In this document: piece after piece, positions 1 to 9,427 of the stretch
Numbering within the stretch: position 1 is the stretch's first letter
How the letters are laid out: the number at the start of each line of letters is the position of its first letter
Source: a bacterium
GTDB taxonomy: Bacteria > Bacillota > Sulfobacillia > UBA995
NCBI GenBank assembly: GCA_031082145.1
Contig: JAVHLP010000001.1
Coordinates: 365,831 to 429,830, forward strand
Direction of reading: 5' to 3'
DNA: 64,000 nucleotides
The notes under the pieces: generated by a model
What the model saw: the letters and a program-made list of their open reading frames with translations, nothing else
What the model was told of the DNA's origin: nothing
Databases searched by the model: none
Position numbers and translations under genes: made by a program

Positions 1-803
1 ATGGCGGCCAACTCCGAGGCGGCCCGCCGGCGCCGCCCTTCCTCGAGCCCGCCCTCCCGCTTCAGGTAGGCCCAGTGAGCGTCGGCTTGGCGGCGGACTT
101 CGGAGACGCCCGAGCCGTCCCTGGCCACCGTCCGGATCACCGGAGGCCGCCAGGCGCCGGGATCCCTATCGGGGGCCATCTCCAGCATCATCTCAAGCTC
201 GGCAGCCGTCCGATCGGCGCCGTCCCGGTCGGCTTTGTTGACCACGAACACATGGCCGATCTCCATGATCCCTGCTTTGATGGCCTGGATCTCGTCGCCC
301 AGGCCGGGGGCAACTACCACCAGCGTGGAGTGAGCATAGTGCATGATGTCGATCTCCGCCTGCCCGGCTCCGACCGTCTCCACCAAGATCACATCCCGGC
401 CGCCGGCGTCCATCAGCTTGATGACGTCGCCGGTGGCCCGCGACAGCCCTCCCAGCTGGCCCCGGGTGGCCAGGCTGCGGATGAAAACCCCCGGATCGCC
501 GGCGCCGCGGGTCATGCGCACCCGGTCGCCCAGTATAGCGCCGCCGGTGAAGGGGCTGGTGGGATCCACCGCCACCACTCCGACCAGGCCACCTTCGCTG
601 CGGAACTCGACCGCCAGTTGATCGGTGAGGGTTGACTTGCCGACGCCGGGAGGCCCGGTTATCCCGATCACCCGGGCCCTCCCGGTGTGAGGGTACAACT
701 CGGACAGAAGCCGGCGGGCACCGGCGTCAGAGTTCTCTACCAGGGTGATGGCGCGAGCCAGGGCGGCCGCGTCGCCCGCCCGGAGCCGGGACGCGAGGTC
801 CAT
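1..803 (-). CDS. meaB: MeaB/ArgK-type GTPase, chaperone of the B12-dependent acyl-CoA mutase (3' end outside window)
   Basis: The reverse strand from the ATG at 803 reads open to the window edge, about 267 codons, so the C-terminus is missing. After a helical start (MDLASRLRAGDAAAL) comes a P-loop GITGPPGVGKST near residues 55-66, then a VAVDPTSP switch and an EIGHVFVVNKAD-type guanine-specificity motif (NKAD). This is the G3E-family MeaB pattern: a GTPase that loads adenosylcobalamin into, and protects, acyl-CoA mutases. Its ATG shares a base with the TGA of the mutase small subunit (TGATG), so the two are translationally coupled. A family member is normally about 310-330 aa. Confidence 0.93.
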   Translation of the reverse strand, partial: MDLASRLRAGDAAALARAITLVENSDAGARRLLSELYPHTGRARVIGITGPPGVGKSTLTDQLAVEFRSEGGLVGVVAVDPTSPFTGGAILGDRVRMTRGAGDPGVFIRSLATRGQLGGLSRATGDVIKLMDAGGRDVILVETVGAGQAEIDIMHYAHSTLVVVAPGLGDEIQAIKAGIMEIGHVFVVNKADRDGADRTAAELEMMLEMAPDRDPGAWRPPVIRTVARDGSGVSEVRRQADAHWAYLKREGGLEEGRRRRAASELAA

Positions 804-1204
804 CAGCCGGAACCCTCTACGGCCCGCCGGGTAAACTCAACGATCTCGTCAAGGCGGCTTCCGGGCCCAAACACGCGAGCCACCCCCGCCTGCAGGAGGG
901 CAGGCACATCGTCGTCAGGAACGACCCCTCCCACCAGCACCAGGACGTCGCCCCGGCCCCGCCGGCGGAGCAGCTCGACCATGCGCGGGACTAGCACCTC
1001 GTGGGCACCCGAGAGGATACTGATGGCCAGCACGTCCGCGTCCTCCTGGACGACGGCCTCGGCGACCTGCTCCGGTGTCTGGTGGAGGCCGGTGTAGATG
1101 ACTTCCATGCCCGCGTCGCGGTAGGCTCTGGCCACCACCTTGGCCCCGCGGTCGTGACTGTCCAAGCCCGGTTTGGCTACCAGCACCCGGATGATCTTAC
1201 CCAT
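803..1204 (-). CDS. B12-binding small subunit of acyl-CoA mutase
   Basis: 133 aa, a lone cobalamin-binding Rossmann domain. The DxHxxG signature is visible as LDSHDRGAK at residues 14-22; its His is the lower axial ligand of cobalt in this family. SILSGAHEV and LVGGVVPDDD match the SxL and GG segments that hold the nucleotide tail. It lies 3 bp downstream of the large subunit and overlaps meaB by one base. Function as the partner of the catalytic subunit is certain by context. Whether it is the methylmalonyl or isobutyryl type depends on the large subunit, which points to the latter. Confidence 0.93.
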   Translation of the reverse strand: MGKIIRVLVAKPGLDSHDRGAKVVARAYRDAGMEVIYTGLHQTPEQVAEAVVQEDADVLAISILSGAHEVLVPRMVELLRRRGRGDVLVLVGGVVPDDDVPALLQAGVARVFGPGSRLDEIVEFTRRAVEGSG

Positions 1205-1207
1205 GGC

Positions 1208-2821
<1,614 letters not shown>

Positions 2822-3101
2822 GCTGGTCGTCCCTCCCCCGCCAAACGCCGCCGGCCTCAGGGGTTCTCTGCCTCCGGCGGCAGTTCCTCCCCGGCGGACG
2901 AGCCTGCATACGTCTCAAGCGCCACTGCCATGCTTACAACGAGTGGACAGGGATTCTTCAACCGTCAGGAGGCCGGCTCCTTGATCCTGGGCGAGAGAGT
3001 CCGGCACCTTCGCGCCAGCGGGTTCATCCGAGTAGGGGCGCTCGTGCAGGAATCCCCCGTAGCCTGAGGCGCCACGGTAAGCGAGTCCGCATTGACTACC
3101 G

Positions 3102-3743
3102 CTAGTCCAGGTAGTAGGCCAACTGCTGTAGCTCCAGGCTCACGTCGCTATGGTGCAGCCTGACGCCGGGAGGCACGAACAGCTTGGTCGGAGCGAAGTT
3201 GAGGATTCCCCGGATCCCCGCCGCCACGCACCGATCGGCAACCTGTTGCGCGTACGGGGCGGGCACCGTGATGATCGCCACCTCCACCTGCGAATCCCGG
3301 ACCCAGTCGACCAGGGCATCCACCGGATAGACGGGGACATCCTCGATCGTGGTCCCCACCCTGGCCGGATCGTTGTCAAAAGCTCCCAGCAGCTCGAACG
3401 GATAGTGGTCATCCCGGGCCCGGCGCCTGGTGATATAGCGGGTCAGGGCAGTTCCCAGCTCGCCGGCGCCGATGAGCACCAGGCGCACGGGACGGTTCAG
3501 GTTCAGGATGGTGGACAACTCCTGCCGGAGGAAGTTCACCTGGTAGCCCACGCCCTGCTTTCCGAACTCGCCGAAGATGGCCAGGTCCTTCCGTACCTGC
3601 GCCGGGCTTACCCCGGCGCGCAACCCCAGTTCACGAGAGGAGACGTAACGGTCGGCCTCCGACTCCCCGAGCTCCTGAAGCACCCGCAAGTAGGTCACCA
3701 GCCGGCGGATAACCACGTCGGGCACCGTTCTCCTCACAGCCAT
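3102..3743 (-). CDS. rex: Redox-sensing transcriptional repressor Rex
   Basis: 213 aa, the usual Rex length. An N-terminal winged helix (YVSSRELGLRAGVSPAQVRK, residues 32-51) is followed by the Rossmann NADH site VLIGAGELGTAL (residues 89-100) and the C-terminal swapped helix. Rex senses NADH/NAD+ and represses fermentative and anaerobic respiratory genes when NAD+ is high. It is last in a minus-strand run after two membrane proteins and an IreB-type gene; the spacing to the 59-aa ORF is 50 bp. ATG at 3743 follows AGGGGAGGG closely; the GTG at 3737 is an alternative start. Confidence 0.96.
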   Translation of the reverse strand: MAVRRTVPDVVIRRLVTYLRVLQELGESEADRYVSSRELGLRAGVSPAQVRKDLAIFGEFGKQGVGYQVNFLRQELSTILNLNRPVRLVLIGAGELGTALTRYITRRRARDDHYPFELLGAFDNDPARVGTTIEDVPVYPVDALVDWVRDSQVEVAIITVPAPYAQQVADRCVAAGIRGILNFAPTKLFVPPGVRLHHSDVSLELQQLAYYLD

Positions 3744-3793
3744 CCCTCCCCTAAGAACCGTGCCCCGTTCCGCCGGGGGCAGCCGTCGTTGTC

Positions 3794-3973
3794 CTAATCT
3801 TCCTCATCGCGGGCCGTGCGCATCAAGTAAAGCCCCGCCGCGCCCAAGAGGAGACCCAGGGGCAAGGCCGGCGGCCAACTCGCGGCGAGGCGCCAGATCA
3901 ACAGCGCCCCACCGAAAGCGACCAGGAGTCCCAGCACGGCCTGGAAACGCCCCAGGAGCCTTGTCCCGTCCAT
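3794..3973 (-). CDS. Small two-helix membrane protein of unknown function
   Basis: 59 aa starting at ATG 3973 behind AAGGAGGG. It has two hydrophobic stretches (about residues 11-29 and 35-51) and an acidic tail RDEED. I recognise no family. It follows the 380-aa membrane protein by 14 bp and precedes rex, so co-transcription is likely. The 59-aa product is supported by the ribosome site, by its hydrophobic pattern and by filling the gap between two oriented genes. Confidence 0.6.
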   Translation of the reverse strand: MDGTRLLGRFQAVLGLLVAFGGALLIWRLAASWPPALPLGLLLGAAGLYLMRTARDEED

Positions 3974-3987
3974 CCCATCTGCCCTCC

Positions 3988-5130
3988 TTAGCGTGGAAAC
4001 CCGGCCGCGTCCGCCAGTATCCCCATCGACAGGGCCAGCGCTCCCAACCCCAGAGCCCACGGCAGTCCCCTCCGGGGGGGCGAGCCGGCCCTGTCCGCCA
4101 GCAGGTGGCCGCCTTGGTGCAGGAGGTTGGCCGCCACAATCCCCGCCACGAAGGCCATCCCCACGGGACGGGTCGCCACCAGCGCCAGCAAGGGGAACGG
4201 GCTGACCCGGTGACACAAGCGTGCCGCCGCCAGCCGGGGAGCTCCGTACCGCTCGCTCCCGGGCTGATCGGCCGCCCAGACCAGGGCGTGGCCTCCCGCA
4301 AGCAGTAGGGCCCACCCGGTTACGGCGAGCGGAGCCTCGGCCACCGCCCCACCGGCTGCCTCCCAGCCCAGCCGGGGCAGCAAGGCCAGCGGCCCGGCCC
4401 ACAGGAGGTGAGCCTCGGGAAGCACCCGGGAACCCCCCAAGCCCAGGGCAACCAGGCAGGCACATGCCGCTACCCAGGAGGTCGAAGAAGGGGTGAAACG
4501 GCAGGCCAAACCATGAGCCGTCGCTCCCAGGGCCAGACCTGCTCCCACAGCCGCGGCTGAGCGGAACCAGGCCGAAGCCTTGGCCTCGTGGAACCCCGCC
4601 GCCAGGCAGGCCCCGGCCAGCCAGGCTCCCACGGCCAGGGCAGCTACTCCCAGGACCCCCCTGACCAGGCCCCCGCGTGTGAGTTCGCCCGCCAGAGCCG
4701 ATCCCACGGCGGCTGACGGCAGGGCCGCCAGGACGGGACCCGGCGCCAGCCGCCGGACGGCCGGCGGGAAAGCTCCCCCGCCGATACGGCCCGAGAGGGC
4801 GGCCAGATAGGCTCCCAGCACCCCCAGGCGCCGGGCTCCCCGGGCGGCTCCTCGCCGCGCCACGGAAATGAGCCGAGCCAGGGCAACCCGCAGGAGGGCT
4901 AACCCCCGGCCGGTGGCCGAGCCGGTTCGCAGCCGGGTGACTGCAGCGCAGGCAGCCAACCTGCGGGCGGAGGGACCGGACCACGCCAGGAATCCTCTCC
5001 CCCGGGCGCCCAGACCGGCCAGCGCGGGTAGACCGGCTCGCGCCCACCAGCCGGCGGCACTCCGGCGGAGTTTCCCGGCCCCGGCAGCCACCCGCCGCCA
5101 AGGGGATCCGAGATGGGGGTCAGCCGCCAC
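3988..5130 (-). CDS. Polytopic membrane protein of unknown function
   Basis: 380 aa from GTG 5130 behind GGGGAGGGG. The first ~110 residues are Arg/Ala-rich and basic; the rest holds about eight hydrophobic segments rich in Ala, Leu and Gly. No motif identifies an enzyme or transporter family to me. It lies 21 bp downstream of the IreB-like gene and overlaps the ribosome site of the 59-aa gene, suggesting one operon down to rex. The very high Ala/Gly/Arg content fits a GC-rich genome, so low-complexity similarity should be treated with caution. Confidence 0.6.
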   Translation of the reverse strand: MAADPHLGSPWRRVAAGAGKLRRSAAGWWARAGLPALAGLGARGRGFLAWSGPSARRLAACAAVTRLRTGSATGRGLALLRVALARLISVARRGAARGARRLGVLGAYLAALSGRIGGGAFPPAVRRLAPGPVLAALPSAAVGSALAGELTRGGLVRGVLGVAALAVGAWLAGACLAAGFHEAKASAWFRSAAAVGAGLALGATAHGLACRFTPSSTSWVAACACLVALGLGGSRVLPEAHLLWAGPLALLPRLGWEAAGGAVAEAPLAVTGWALLLAGGHALVWAADQPGSERYGAPRLAAARLCHRVSPFPLLALVATRPVGMAFVAGIVAANLLHQGGHLLADRAGSPPRRGLPWALGLGALALSMGILADAAGFPR

Positions 5131-5151
5131 GCATCTACCCCTCCCCAGAGC

Positions 5152-5400
5152 CTACTCCGACTGGCCCTCCAGGTAGTACCTCAAGACAGCCTCGAGCAGC
5201 GCATCCCGCTCCAGGCCACGGATCATCACCCGGGCATTGCGGTGGCTGGTTATGTAGGCGGGGTCCCCGGTGAGCAGGTATGACGCTATCTGGCCCACGG
5301 GATTGTAGCCCTTCTCCCGCAGAGCCTCGTAGACAGCAGTCAGGACTTCTCGTACCGGCTCAAACTTCTCGCGGACGATCTTGGTCTTCTCATCGGCCAC
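5152..5400 (-). CDS. IreB-family regulatory phosphoprotein (DUF965)
   Basis: 82 aa. The diagnostic segment [19 protein letters not shown] followed by [20 protein letters not shown] and [16 protein letters not shown] is strongly conserved in IreB, a small substrate of the Ser/Thr kinase IreK that influences cephalosporin resistance in enterococci. An upstream ATG at 5415 lies inside the ribosome site GGAGGT, so the GTG at 5400 is the better start. In many Firmicutes this gene sits between alaS and ruvX; here it heads a run leading to rex. Confidence 0.9.
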   Translation of the reverse strand: MADEKTKIVREKFEPVREVLTAVYEALREKGYNPVGQIASYLLTGDPAYITSHRNARVMIRGLERDALLEAVLRYYLEGQSE

Positions 5401-5489
5401 ACCCCCACCTCCCATGAGTCGCTTGGTTCGCCCCCGAATCGGATGATACCTGCTGAGATGAGGTAGCAGCTTCCCGCCATACTAATCCT

Positions 5490-6161
5490 ATGCGAAGAGA
5501 CCGCCTGCGGCTGAGCCTGACCCTGATCGCCTTGCTGGCAGCGGCTTGGCTGGCGGGGAGCGTGATACCCGGCCCAGCGGTTGCCGAGCCAGAGCCACAT
5601 GTCATCGACCGCCCGCTTGCCCTGCCGCCGGGTGAACCGGCGGCGCCCCCTGGCCCACCGATCAAGGAGGAGGAAGCGGTGAGGTCGCCCGACCTTCTCC
5701 CTCCTCCCCACCCGGGGCCGGCCGTTGCGTCGGAGGAGTGGCTGCTGCAAGTGAGCCCGCTCTGGGAGGTATACCAGGCCGCGGTCGCGGTCGATGACGA
5801 ACTGCTGGGGTTAGCCCGCCAGTTGGAAGCCGGAGAGACTTCGTTCTGGGCATTCGCCCTCGCCGCCAGGCGAGCCGCAAGCCGGCAGCAGGATAACTTG
5901 CGCCGCTTCTCAGGTCTAGCCCTGGAGGCTCCCGTGGAGGCACAAGTCTTTGCCACGCTCGCCACCAGTTCGCTGGAGCACCGGGTGCGCGCGGCGAGAC
6001 TGGCCGAGCGGGCGGCCTTGACCCTGAGTGAGCGCAGTTACGTCGAAGCGCTAGAGGAACACCGGCTGGCGGTCACCAAGGGGATAAAGGCGACCGCCAA
6101 CCTGATCGCCTTTCTTCAACAGTACGAGATACCATGGCCGCCGCCAAGCCCACCCAGGTAG
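5490..6161 (+). CDS. Secreted proline-rich and helical protein of unknown function
   Basis: 223 aa. An N-terminal signal peptide is clear: basic MRRDRLRLS, hydrophobic core LTLIALLAAAWLAG, and a likely cut after AVA at about residue 32. A Pro/Glu-rich linker (to ~75) is followed by a largely helical, Ala/Leu/Arg-rich domain. No family is recognised. No convincing ribosome site precedes the ATG, which lowers confidence in the start. It is divergent from the IreB-like gene, and its 3' end overlaps the antiparallel flagellar ORF by 46 bp. Confidence 0.6.
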   Translation: MRRDRLRLSLTLIALLAAAWLAGSVIPGPAVAEPEPHVIDRPLALPPGEPAAPPGPPIKEEEAVRSPDLLPPPHPGPAVASEEWLLQVSPLWEVYQAAVAVDDELLGLARQLEAGETSFWAFALAARRAASRQQDNLRRFSGLALEAPVEAQVFATLATSSLEHRVRAARLAERAALTLSERSYVEALEEHRLAVTKGIKATANLIAFLQQYEIPWPPPSPPR

Positions 6162-6463
6162 CCCCTTAGCGCTATCCGCTGCCGGCTCAAGTCGGCAACG
6201 GCCTGATGCAGCACGTGAAGTCGCACGGCGGCCGTCCGCCGGAGCTGGCGGTCGGCTTCCTGGAGCTCCAGGGCCCACGGAGCCAAATCAACTGCTACCC
6301 GGCCGGGATCACCGTCCTCCAAGAGGTTGCGCAAGCGATCAACAAGTTCGGCCCTGGCCTCGAGCAGACCCATGTCCGGCTCCCGGCCCGGATCCGCCAG
6401 CGAGCGCTCCAGCGCGCGGGTCATCGCGAGCAGGTCGGTCAGAACCCGGGACATCTGGCTCAA
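6116..6463 (-). CDS. Small helical protein in the fliT position of the filament operon
   Basis: 115 aa, nearly all helical, with the start overlapping the fliS stop by 4 bp. In Firmicutes the gene after fliD-fliS is often a FliT-like chaperone of FliD; position and size fit, but I see no diagnostic FliT residue, so the role is inferred from context. The last 46 bp run antiparallel into the 3' end of the secreted-protein gene. The C-terminus (GYLGGLGGGHG) is glycine-rich, and the true end of the folded part may lie earlier. Confidence 0.6.
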   Translation of the reverse strand: MSQMSRVLTDLLAMTRALERSLADPGREPDMGLLEARAELVDRLRNLLEDGDPGRVAVDLAPWALELQEADRQLRRTAAVRLHVLHQAVADLSRQRIALRGYLGGLGGGHGISYC

Positions 6464-6858
6464 GGCACTCCCTCCCCGTGACCCAGGGCCTCCACCCAGG
6501 TGGCATGGAGCTCACCGAGGATACGGGCAACAGTCCGTAGCGTCTCGGGATCCTTACGCATGCCCCCACCGAGCAGTCCTTCCTGGCAGAAAGCGTAGAG
6601 CTGGTCAAGGTTGGCGGCCAGAGGCGCTTGCTGGAGGTCGAGGGAGTTCCGGAGTTCGGCCAGAATGGCCTGGGCCGAGCACAGGGCTTGCCCCGCCTCC
6701 TCCCAGTGGGCGGCCTCGGTGGCCCGGGCTCCCTGCTCAGCCCGGCTGGCAGCCCTGGCCAATAGCCGCACCAGCAAGACCTCCGGCCGGGCGGTGAGGA
6801 CGTCGGCTTCCCGGTAGCGCTTGGTCGCCTTGGCATACAAGGCCTTCCCCTCCTTCAT
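6460..6858 (-). CDS. fliS: Flagellar secretion chaperone FliS
   Basis: 132 aa, the normal FliS size. FliS binds the C-terminal disordered part of flagellin and delivers it to the FlhA export gate. The N-terminal KATKRYREADVLTARPEVLLVRLL corresponds to the Y-x-x-x-x-V/I-x-T-A-x-P-x-x-L-I-x-x-L pattern, and the four-helix body follows. It sits 3 bp after fliD and overlaps the next gene by 4 bp, so flagellin, fliD, fliS and the FliT-like gene form one late operon. Confidence 0.9.
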   Translation of the reverse strand: MKEGKALYAKATKRYREADVLTARPEVLLVRLLARAASRAEQGARATEAAHWEEAGQALCSAQAILAELRNSLDLQQAPLAANLDQLYAFCQEGLLGGGMRKDPETLRTVARILGELHATWVEALGHGEGVP

Positions 6859-6861
6859 GGC

Positions 6862-8160
6862 TCACCGCCTGCCCTCGGACAGCCAGGTCAGGGAAACCGA
6901 GAGGGCGTTCGACTGCCGTGAGAGACCGGCCACCAGCTTCTCCATGGCCACGAACTGCGCTTGTAGAGTCTTCTCCCGGGTCGCCAGGCGTTCTTCGGCG
7001 CGGCGGATTTGCCGCTCCAGGGCCGTCTTCCGTTCCCGTAGGGATTGAGTCCGGACGGGCACCCACCCGTCACCGGTGCGAACAACGCTGCCCAGGAAGC
7101 CCGAGAGGGCTTCCGCCCTGGAGGTAACCAGGGCCTGGACGGGCTCAGGGTCCTGCCGCAAGACCGCGAGCAGGCGATCTCGATCCAGCACCAGTTCTCC
7201 CGACCGGTCACCGGCGGTGCTTATCCCCACCTGCCACAGCTCCAACTCACTCTCATCCCGCATCGCGATCAGTCCGGCCAGTCGCTCCTGAAGGCGGGAC
7301 AGCAGGACTTCACTCCCCGAGGCGGAGGAGCGGATGCTGCGAAGGGCGGAGTTGTAGGCGGCTACCATCGAGGCCGCGCCGGCCAGGACCTCCTCGTGGT
7401 CGGGCTCGATCTCCAACCGCACCGCTTCGTTCCCCGCTCCCCGCAAGACGAGGGTTAGCCCCGGCAGGGCATCCTCAACGGTGTTGCCGGACCGGCTAAG
7501 GGTCAAGCCGTTGAGCTGGAATACGGCGTCCGCCGCCGCCACCAGAGTGTTGGCCTCCCCCTGATCATCAAGAAGACCGAGGGTTGCCAGCACTCCCTCG
7601 GGCCCGTCGGACAGGTTGATGGCGTTGGCGATCCCCGTCCGGGGCGACGTGAGAACCAGGTGGTGCTCACCTTCGGCGACCCGGATCACCGAAGCCCCGA
7701 CCCCCGTGCCGGCTACCAGGGTGGCCAGGTCCTCGAGGGTGTGGTGGGACTCCAGCACTACCGGGCAGCCGTTGACCTCAAAGGTCCCCTGAAGCTCCAA
7801 CGCCTGCTGGGGGCAGGCGAAGACGCCCCCTACCACCCGGTGGGGGGCAGCCAGGCTCACAACGGTGATCTCGTGCGTTCCCGAGGAGGCGCCCGGAGCC
7901 GCCGTGGCTTCCACCCGTGCGGGATCGGAACTGTGAGCCAGGAGCCGGTTCCAGCCGTCCGGGCGGGCCAGGGCCTGGGCTCGCGAGCGGAGTTCGGTGA
8001 GCCGCGAACCGATCTCCGCCCAGGCCTGGGCCTGCCGGTCAACGGTCGACCGCCTGGATTCCAGACGGCTAACGCCTGCCCGCTCCAGCCGGATGATCTC
8101 CTCCACCACGGTCTTCCAGTCGAGCCCGCTGGCCAGACCGGACACCGTTAGGCGGGACAT
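6862..8160 (-). CDS. fliD: Flagellar filament cap protein FliD
   Basis: 432 aa, short of the E. coli protein but normal for Firmicutes. The start MSRLTVSGLASGLDWKTVV is the FliD N-terminal signature (GLASGLD). The C-terminal half (LSGFLGSVVR, then a coiled-coil region rich in RRAEERLATRE) matches the FliD_C domain. FliD caps the growing filament and places flagellin monomers. A 14-bp perfect hairpin separates it from flagellin, which could lower cap and chaperone expression relative to flagellin. Confidence 0.94.
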   Translation of the reverse strand: MSRLTVSGLASGLDWKTVVEEIIRLERAGVSRLESRRSTVDRQAQAWAEIGSRLTELRSRAQALARPDGWNRLLAHSSDPARVEATAAPGASSGTHEITVVSLAAPHRVVGGVFACPQQALELQGTFEVNGCPVVLESHHTLEDLATLVAGTGVGASVIRVAEGEHHLVLTSPRTGIANAINLSDGPEGVLATLGLLDDQGEANTLVAAADAVFQLNGLTLSRSGNTVEDALPGLTLVLRGAGNEAVRLEIEPDHEEVLAGAASMVAAYNSALRSIRSSASGSEVLLSRLQERLAGLIAMRDESELELWQVGISTAGDRSGELVLDRDRLLAVLRQDPEPVQALVTSRAEALSGFLGSVVRTGDGWVPVRTQSLRERKTALERQIRRAEERLATREKTLQAQFVAMEKLVAGLSRQSNALSVSLTWLSEGRR

Positions 8161-8193
8161 GCAACTCGACCTCCTTCCGGCGGAGGCGGATCA

Positions 8194-8228
8194 GACCGGG
8201 CGGGAGCGGCATCGGCTCCCGCCCGGTC
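8194..8228 (-). terminator. Perfect 14-bp hairpin between flagellin and fliD
   Basis: Arms 8194-8207 and 8215-8228 are exact reverse complements (GACCGGGCGGGAGC) around a 7-nt loop. No U-tract follows on either strand, so it is not a classic intrinsic terminator. Its place right after the flagellin stop suggests partial termination or 3'-end protection of the abundant flagellin mRNA. Confidence 0.55.
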
Positions 8229-8233
8229 CCCCG

Positions 8234-9094
8234 CTAGCCAAGCAGACGGAGCACTGACTGGGGCGACAGATTGGCCTGGGCCAACACAGCGGTGCCGGCC
8301 TGCTGCAGGATTTGCAGCTTGGTGAAGTTCATCATCTCGATGGCCATGTCCACATCGCGTATCCGCGATTCGGCCGCAGTCAGGTTCTCAGCGCTGACCG
8401 AGAGGTTGGTGATGGTGTGATCTAGCCGGTTCTGCAGGGCGCCGGCCCCTGACCGGTTGCTGGAGATGTCGGTGATGGCCTGGTCGATGGAGAGCACCAG
8501 CTTCTCGGCGTTAGCCGCGGTGGCCGCGCCCTCAAAGGTGGTGACCGCCGCGTCAAGGCTTGCCGGGTTCCCGTCGCCGGCCACCGTGCCGATAGCCGTG
8601 GCCCGGGAGTCGGACAGAGTCACGGTCAGTTTCTGGCCCGTGTTCGGCCCGATCTGGAAGCTGGCGGACAGGGTCCCGTCGAGCAGCTTCTGCGTGTTGA
8701 ACCCGGTGTCATTGCCGATGCGAGTGATCTCGTTGCGCAGGTGCACCAACTCTTCCTTGACTGCCTCGCGATCGCCGCTAGACAGCGAGTCGTTGGCCGC
8801 CTGCAGGCTCAGCTCGCGCATCCGCTGCAGCATGCCGTGAACCTCGGCCAGGGCTCCTTCCGCCGTCTGGAGCAGGCTGACACCATCCTGGGCATTGCGG
8901 ATGGCCTGGTTGGTGCCCCGGATCTGGCTCCGCATCTTCTCCGAGATAGCCAGACCGGCCGCATCGTCGGCCGCCCGGTTGATCCGGAGCCCCGAGGACA
9001 GCTTCTCCATGCTCCGGGTCAGGGCGCTCGATGTCGTGAGCAGGTTGCGATGGGCGTTGATGGCTTCGATGTTAGTATTGATGCGTACTCCCAC
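8234..9094 (-). CDS. hag: Flagellin
   Basis: 286 aa from GTG 9094, which has AAAGGAGGG eight bases upstream; this start gives the standard flagellin N-terminus GVRINTNIEAINAHRNL. D0/D1 N-terminal helices run to ~residue 150 (SSGLRINRAADDAAGLAISE), the variable middle is very short, and the C-terminal D0 ends in LAQANLSPQSVLRLLG. This is a minimal flagellin without D2/D3 domains. An open frame continues upstream to 9400 but would remove the canonical N-terminus. It is transcribed from a sigma-28 promoter at 9154-9180. Confidence 0.96.
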   Translation of the reverse strand: MGVRINTNIEAINAHRNLLTTSSALTRSMEKLSSGLRINRAADDAAGLAISEKMRSQIRGTNQAIRNAQDGVSLLQTAEGALAEVHGMLQRMRELSLQAANDSLSSGDREAVKEELVHLRNEITRIGNDTGFNTQKLLDGTLSASFQIGPNTGQKLTVTLSDSRATAIGTVAGDGNPASLDAAVTTFEGAATAANAEKLVLSIDQAITDISSNRSGAGALQNRLDHTITNLSVSAENLTAAESRIRDVDMAIEMMNFTKLQILQQAGTAVLAQANLSPQSVLRLLG

Positions 9095-9153
9095 GTTCTC
9101 TTCCCTCCTTTCCTGCCGGGACAGGCCCGGGTGGTATCTTGCTTCCGCTCTCC

Positions 9154-9180
9154 GTATCGGCAAGGGGGTTGGGTTCTTTA
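9154..9180 (-). promoter_or_regulatory. Sigma-28 (FliA/SigD) promoter of flagellin
   Basis: On the minus strand TAAA (9180-9177), exactly 15 nt, then GCCGATAC (9161-9154). This matches the sigma-28 consensus TAAA-N15-GCCGATAA with one mismatch. It lies about 60 bp upstream of the flagellin start and points toward it. The sigma factor itself is encoded at 27260-28021. Confidence 0.9.
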
Positions 9181-9212
9181 GGCTCAATTGGAAAAAAACT
9201 TGTCGGGAGGTG

Positions 9213-9241
9213 TTGACAAGGATTCCTTCCTCTGGTATCCT
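9213..9241 (+). promoter_or_regulatory. Sigma-A promoter of the flgB operon
   Basis: TTGACA at 9213-9218, a 17-nt spacer and TATCCT at 9236-9241. The -35 is perfect and the -10 matches at four of six positions. Transcription would begin near 9248, about 20 nt before the cyclic-di-GMP riboswitch. Confidence 0.75.
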
Positions 9242-9269
9242 GATCCGGTCACCCTGAAAAAGGGAAGAT

Positions 9270-9358
9270 TCTGGGAACCGAATAGGCAAACCCACCGCGA
9301 GGTGGGGACGCAAAGCCACCGGATCCTGTCTCTCTGACAGTGACGGCCGGGCTGCCGG
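9270..9358 (+). promoter_or_regulatory. Cyclic-di-GMP-I (GEMM-I) riboswitch
   Basis: The aptamer core is clear: AGGCAAACC (9284-9292), a short stem CCACC/GGTGG capped by a GCGA (GNRA) tetraloop, then GGGACGCAAAGCC (9304-9316), which holds the ligand-contacting and tetraloop-docking core seen in GEMM-I RNAs. A second stem follows (CCTGTC...GACAG region) and the 3' strand GGCCGGGCTGCCGG. It lies between a sigma-A promoter and flgB, so it controls the whole early flagellar operon in response to c-di-GMP. Whether the ligand turns the operon on or off cannot be read from the sequence alone. The outer ends of the aptamer are approximate. Confidence 0.9.
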
Positions 9359-9400
9359 AGTTAAGCCCAACCGCCCCTGGGCGCTCACCCGTTCTGGCAC

Positions 9401-9427
9401 CCCGCTGCGAAGCGGGATGTTTTGTTG
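9401..9427 (+). terminator. Terminator-like hairpin, probable riboswitch expression platform
   Basis: CCCGCT, GCGA loop, AGCGGG (9401-9416), followed by a T-rich run ATGTTTTGTTG up to 9427. It lies 43 nt after the aptamer and 19 nt before flgB. The short stem with a U-rich tail fits a ligand-dependent terminator, though the U-tract is interrupted by G. Confidence 0.6.

Noticed and set aside
3794-5101. 435-codon frame overlapping the 380-aa membrane protein
   Set aside because: Only its last 59 codons (from ATG 3973 with a ribosome site) look like a protein; the rest is Gly/Ser/Arg noise antagonistic to the better hydrophobic frame.
8234-9400. 388-codon flagellin frame
   Set aside because: Upstream codons read through the sigma-28 promoter and the riboswitch antisense; GTG 9094 yields the canonical flagellin N-terminus.
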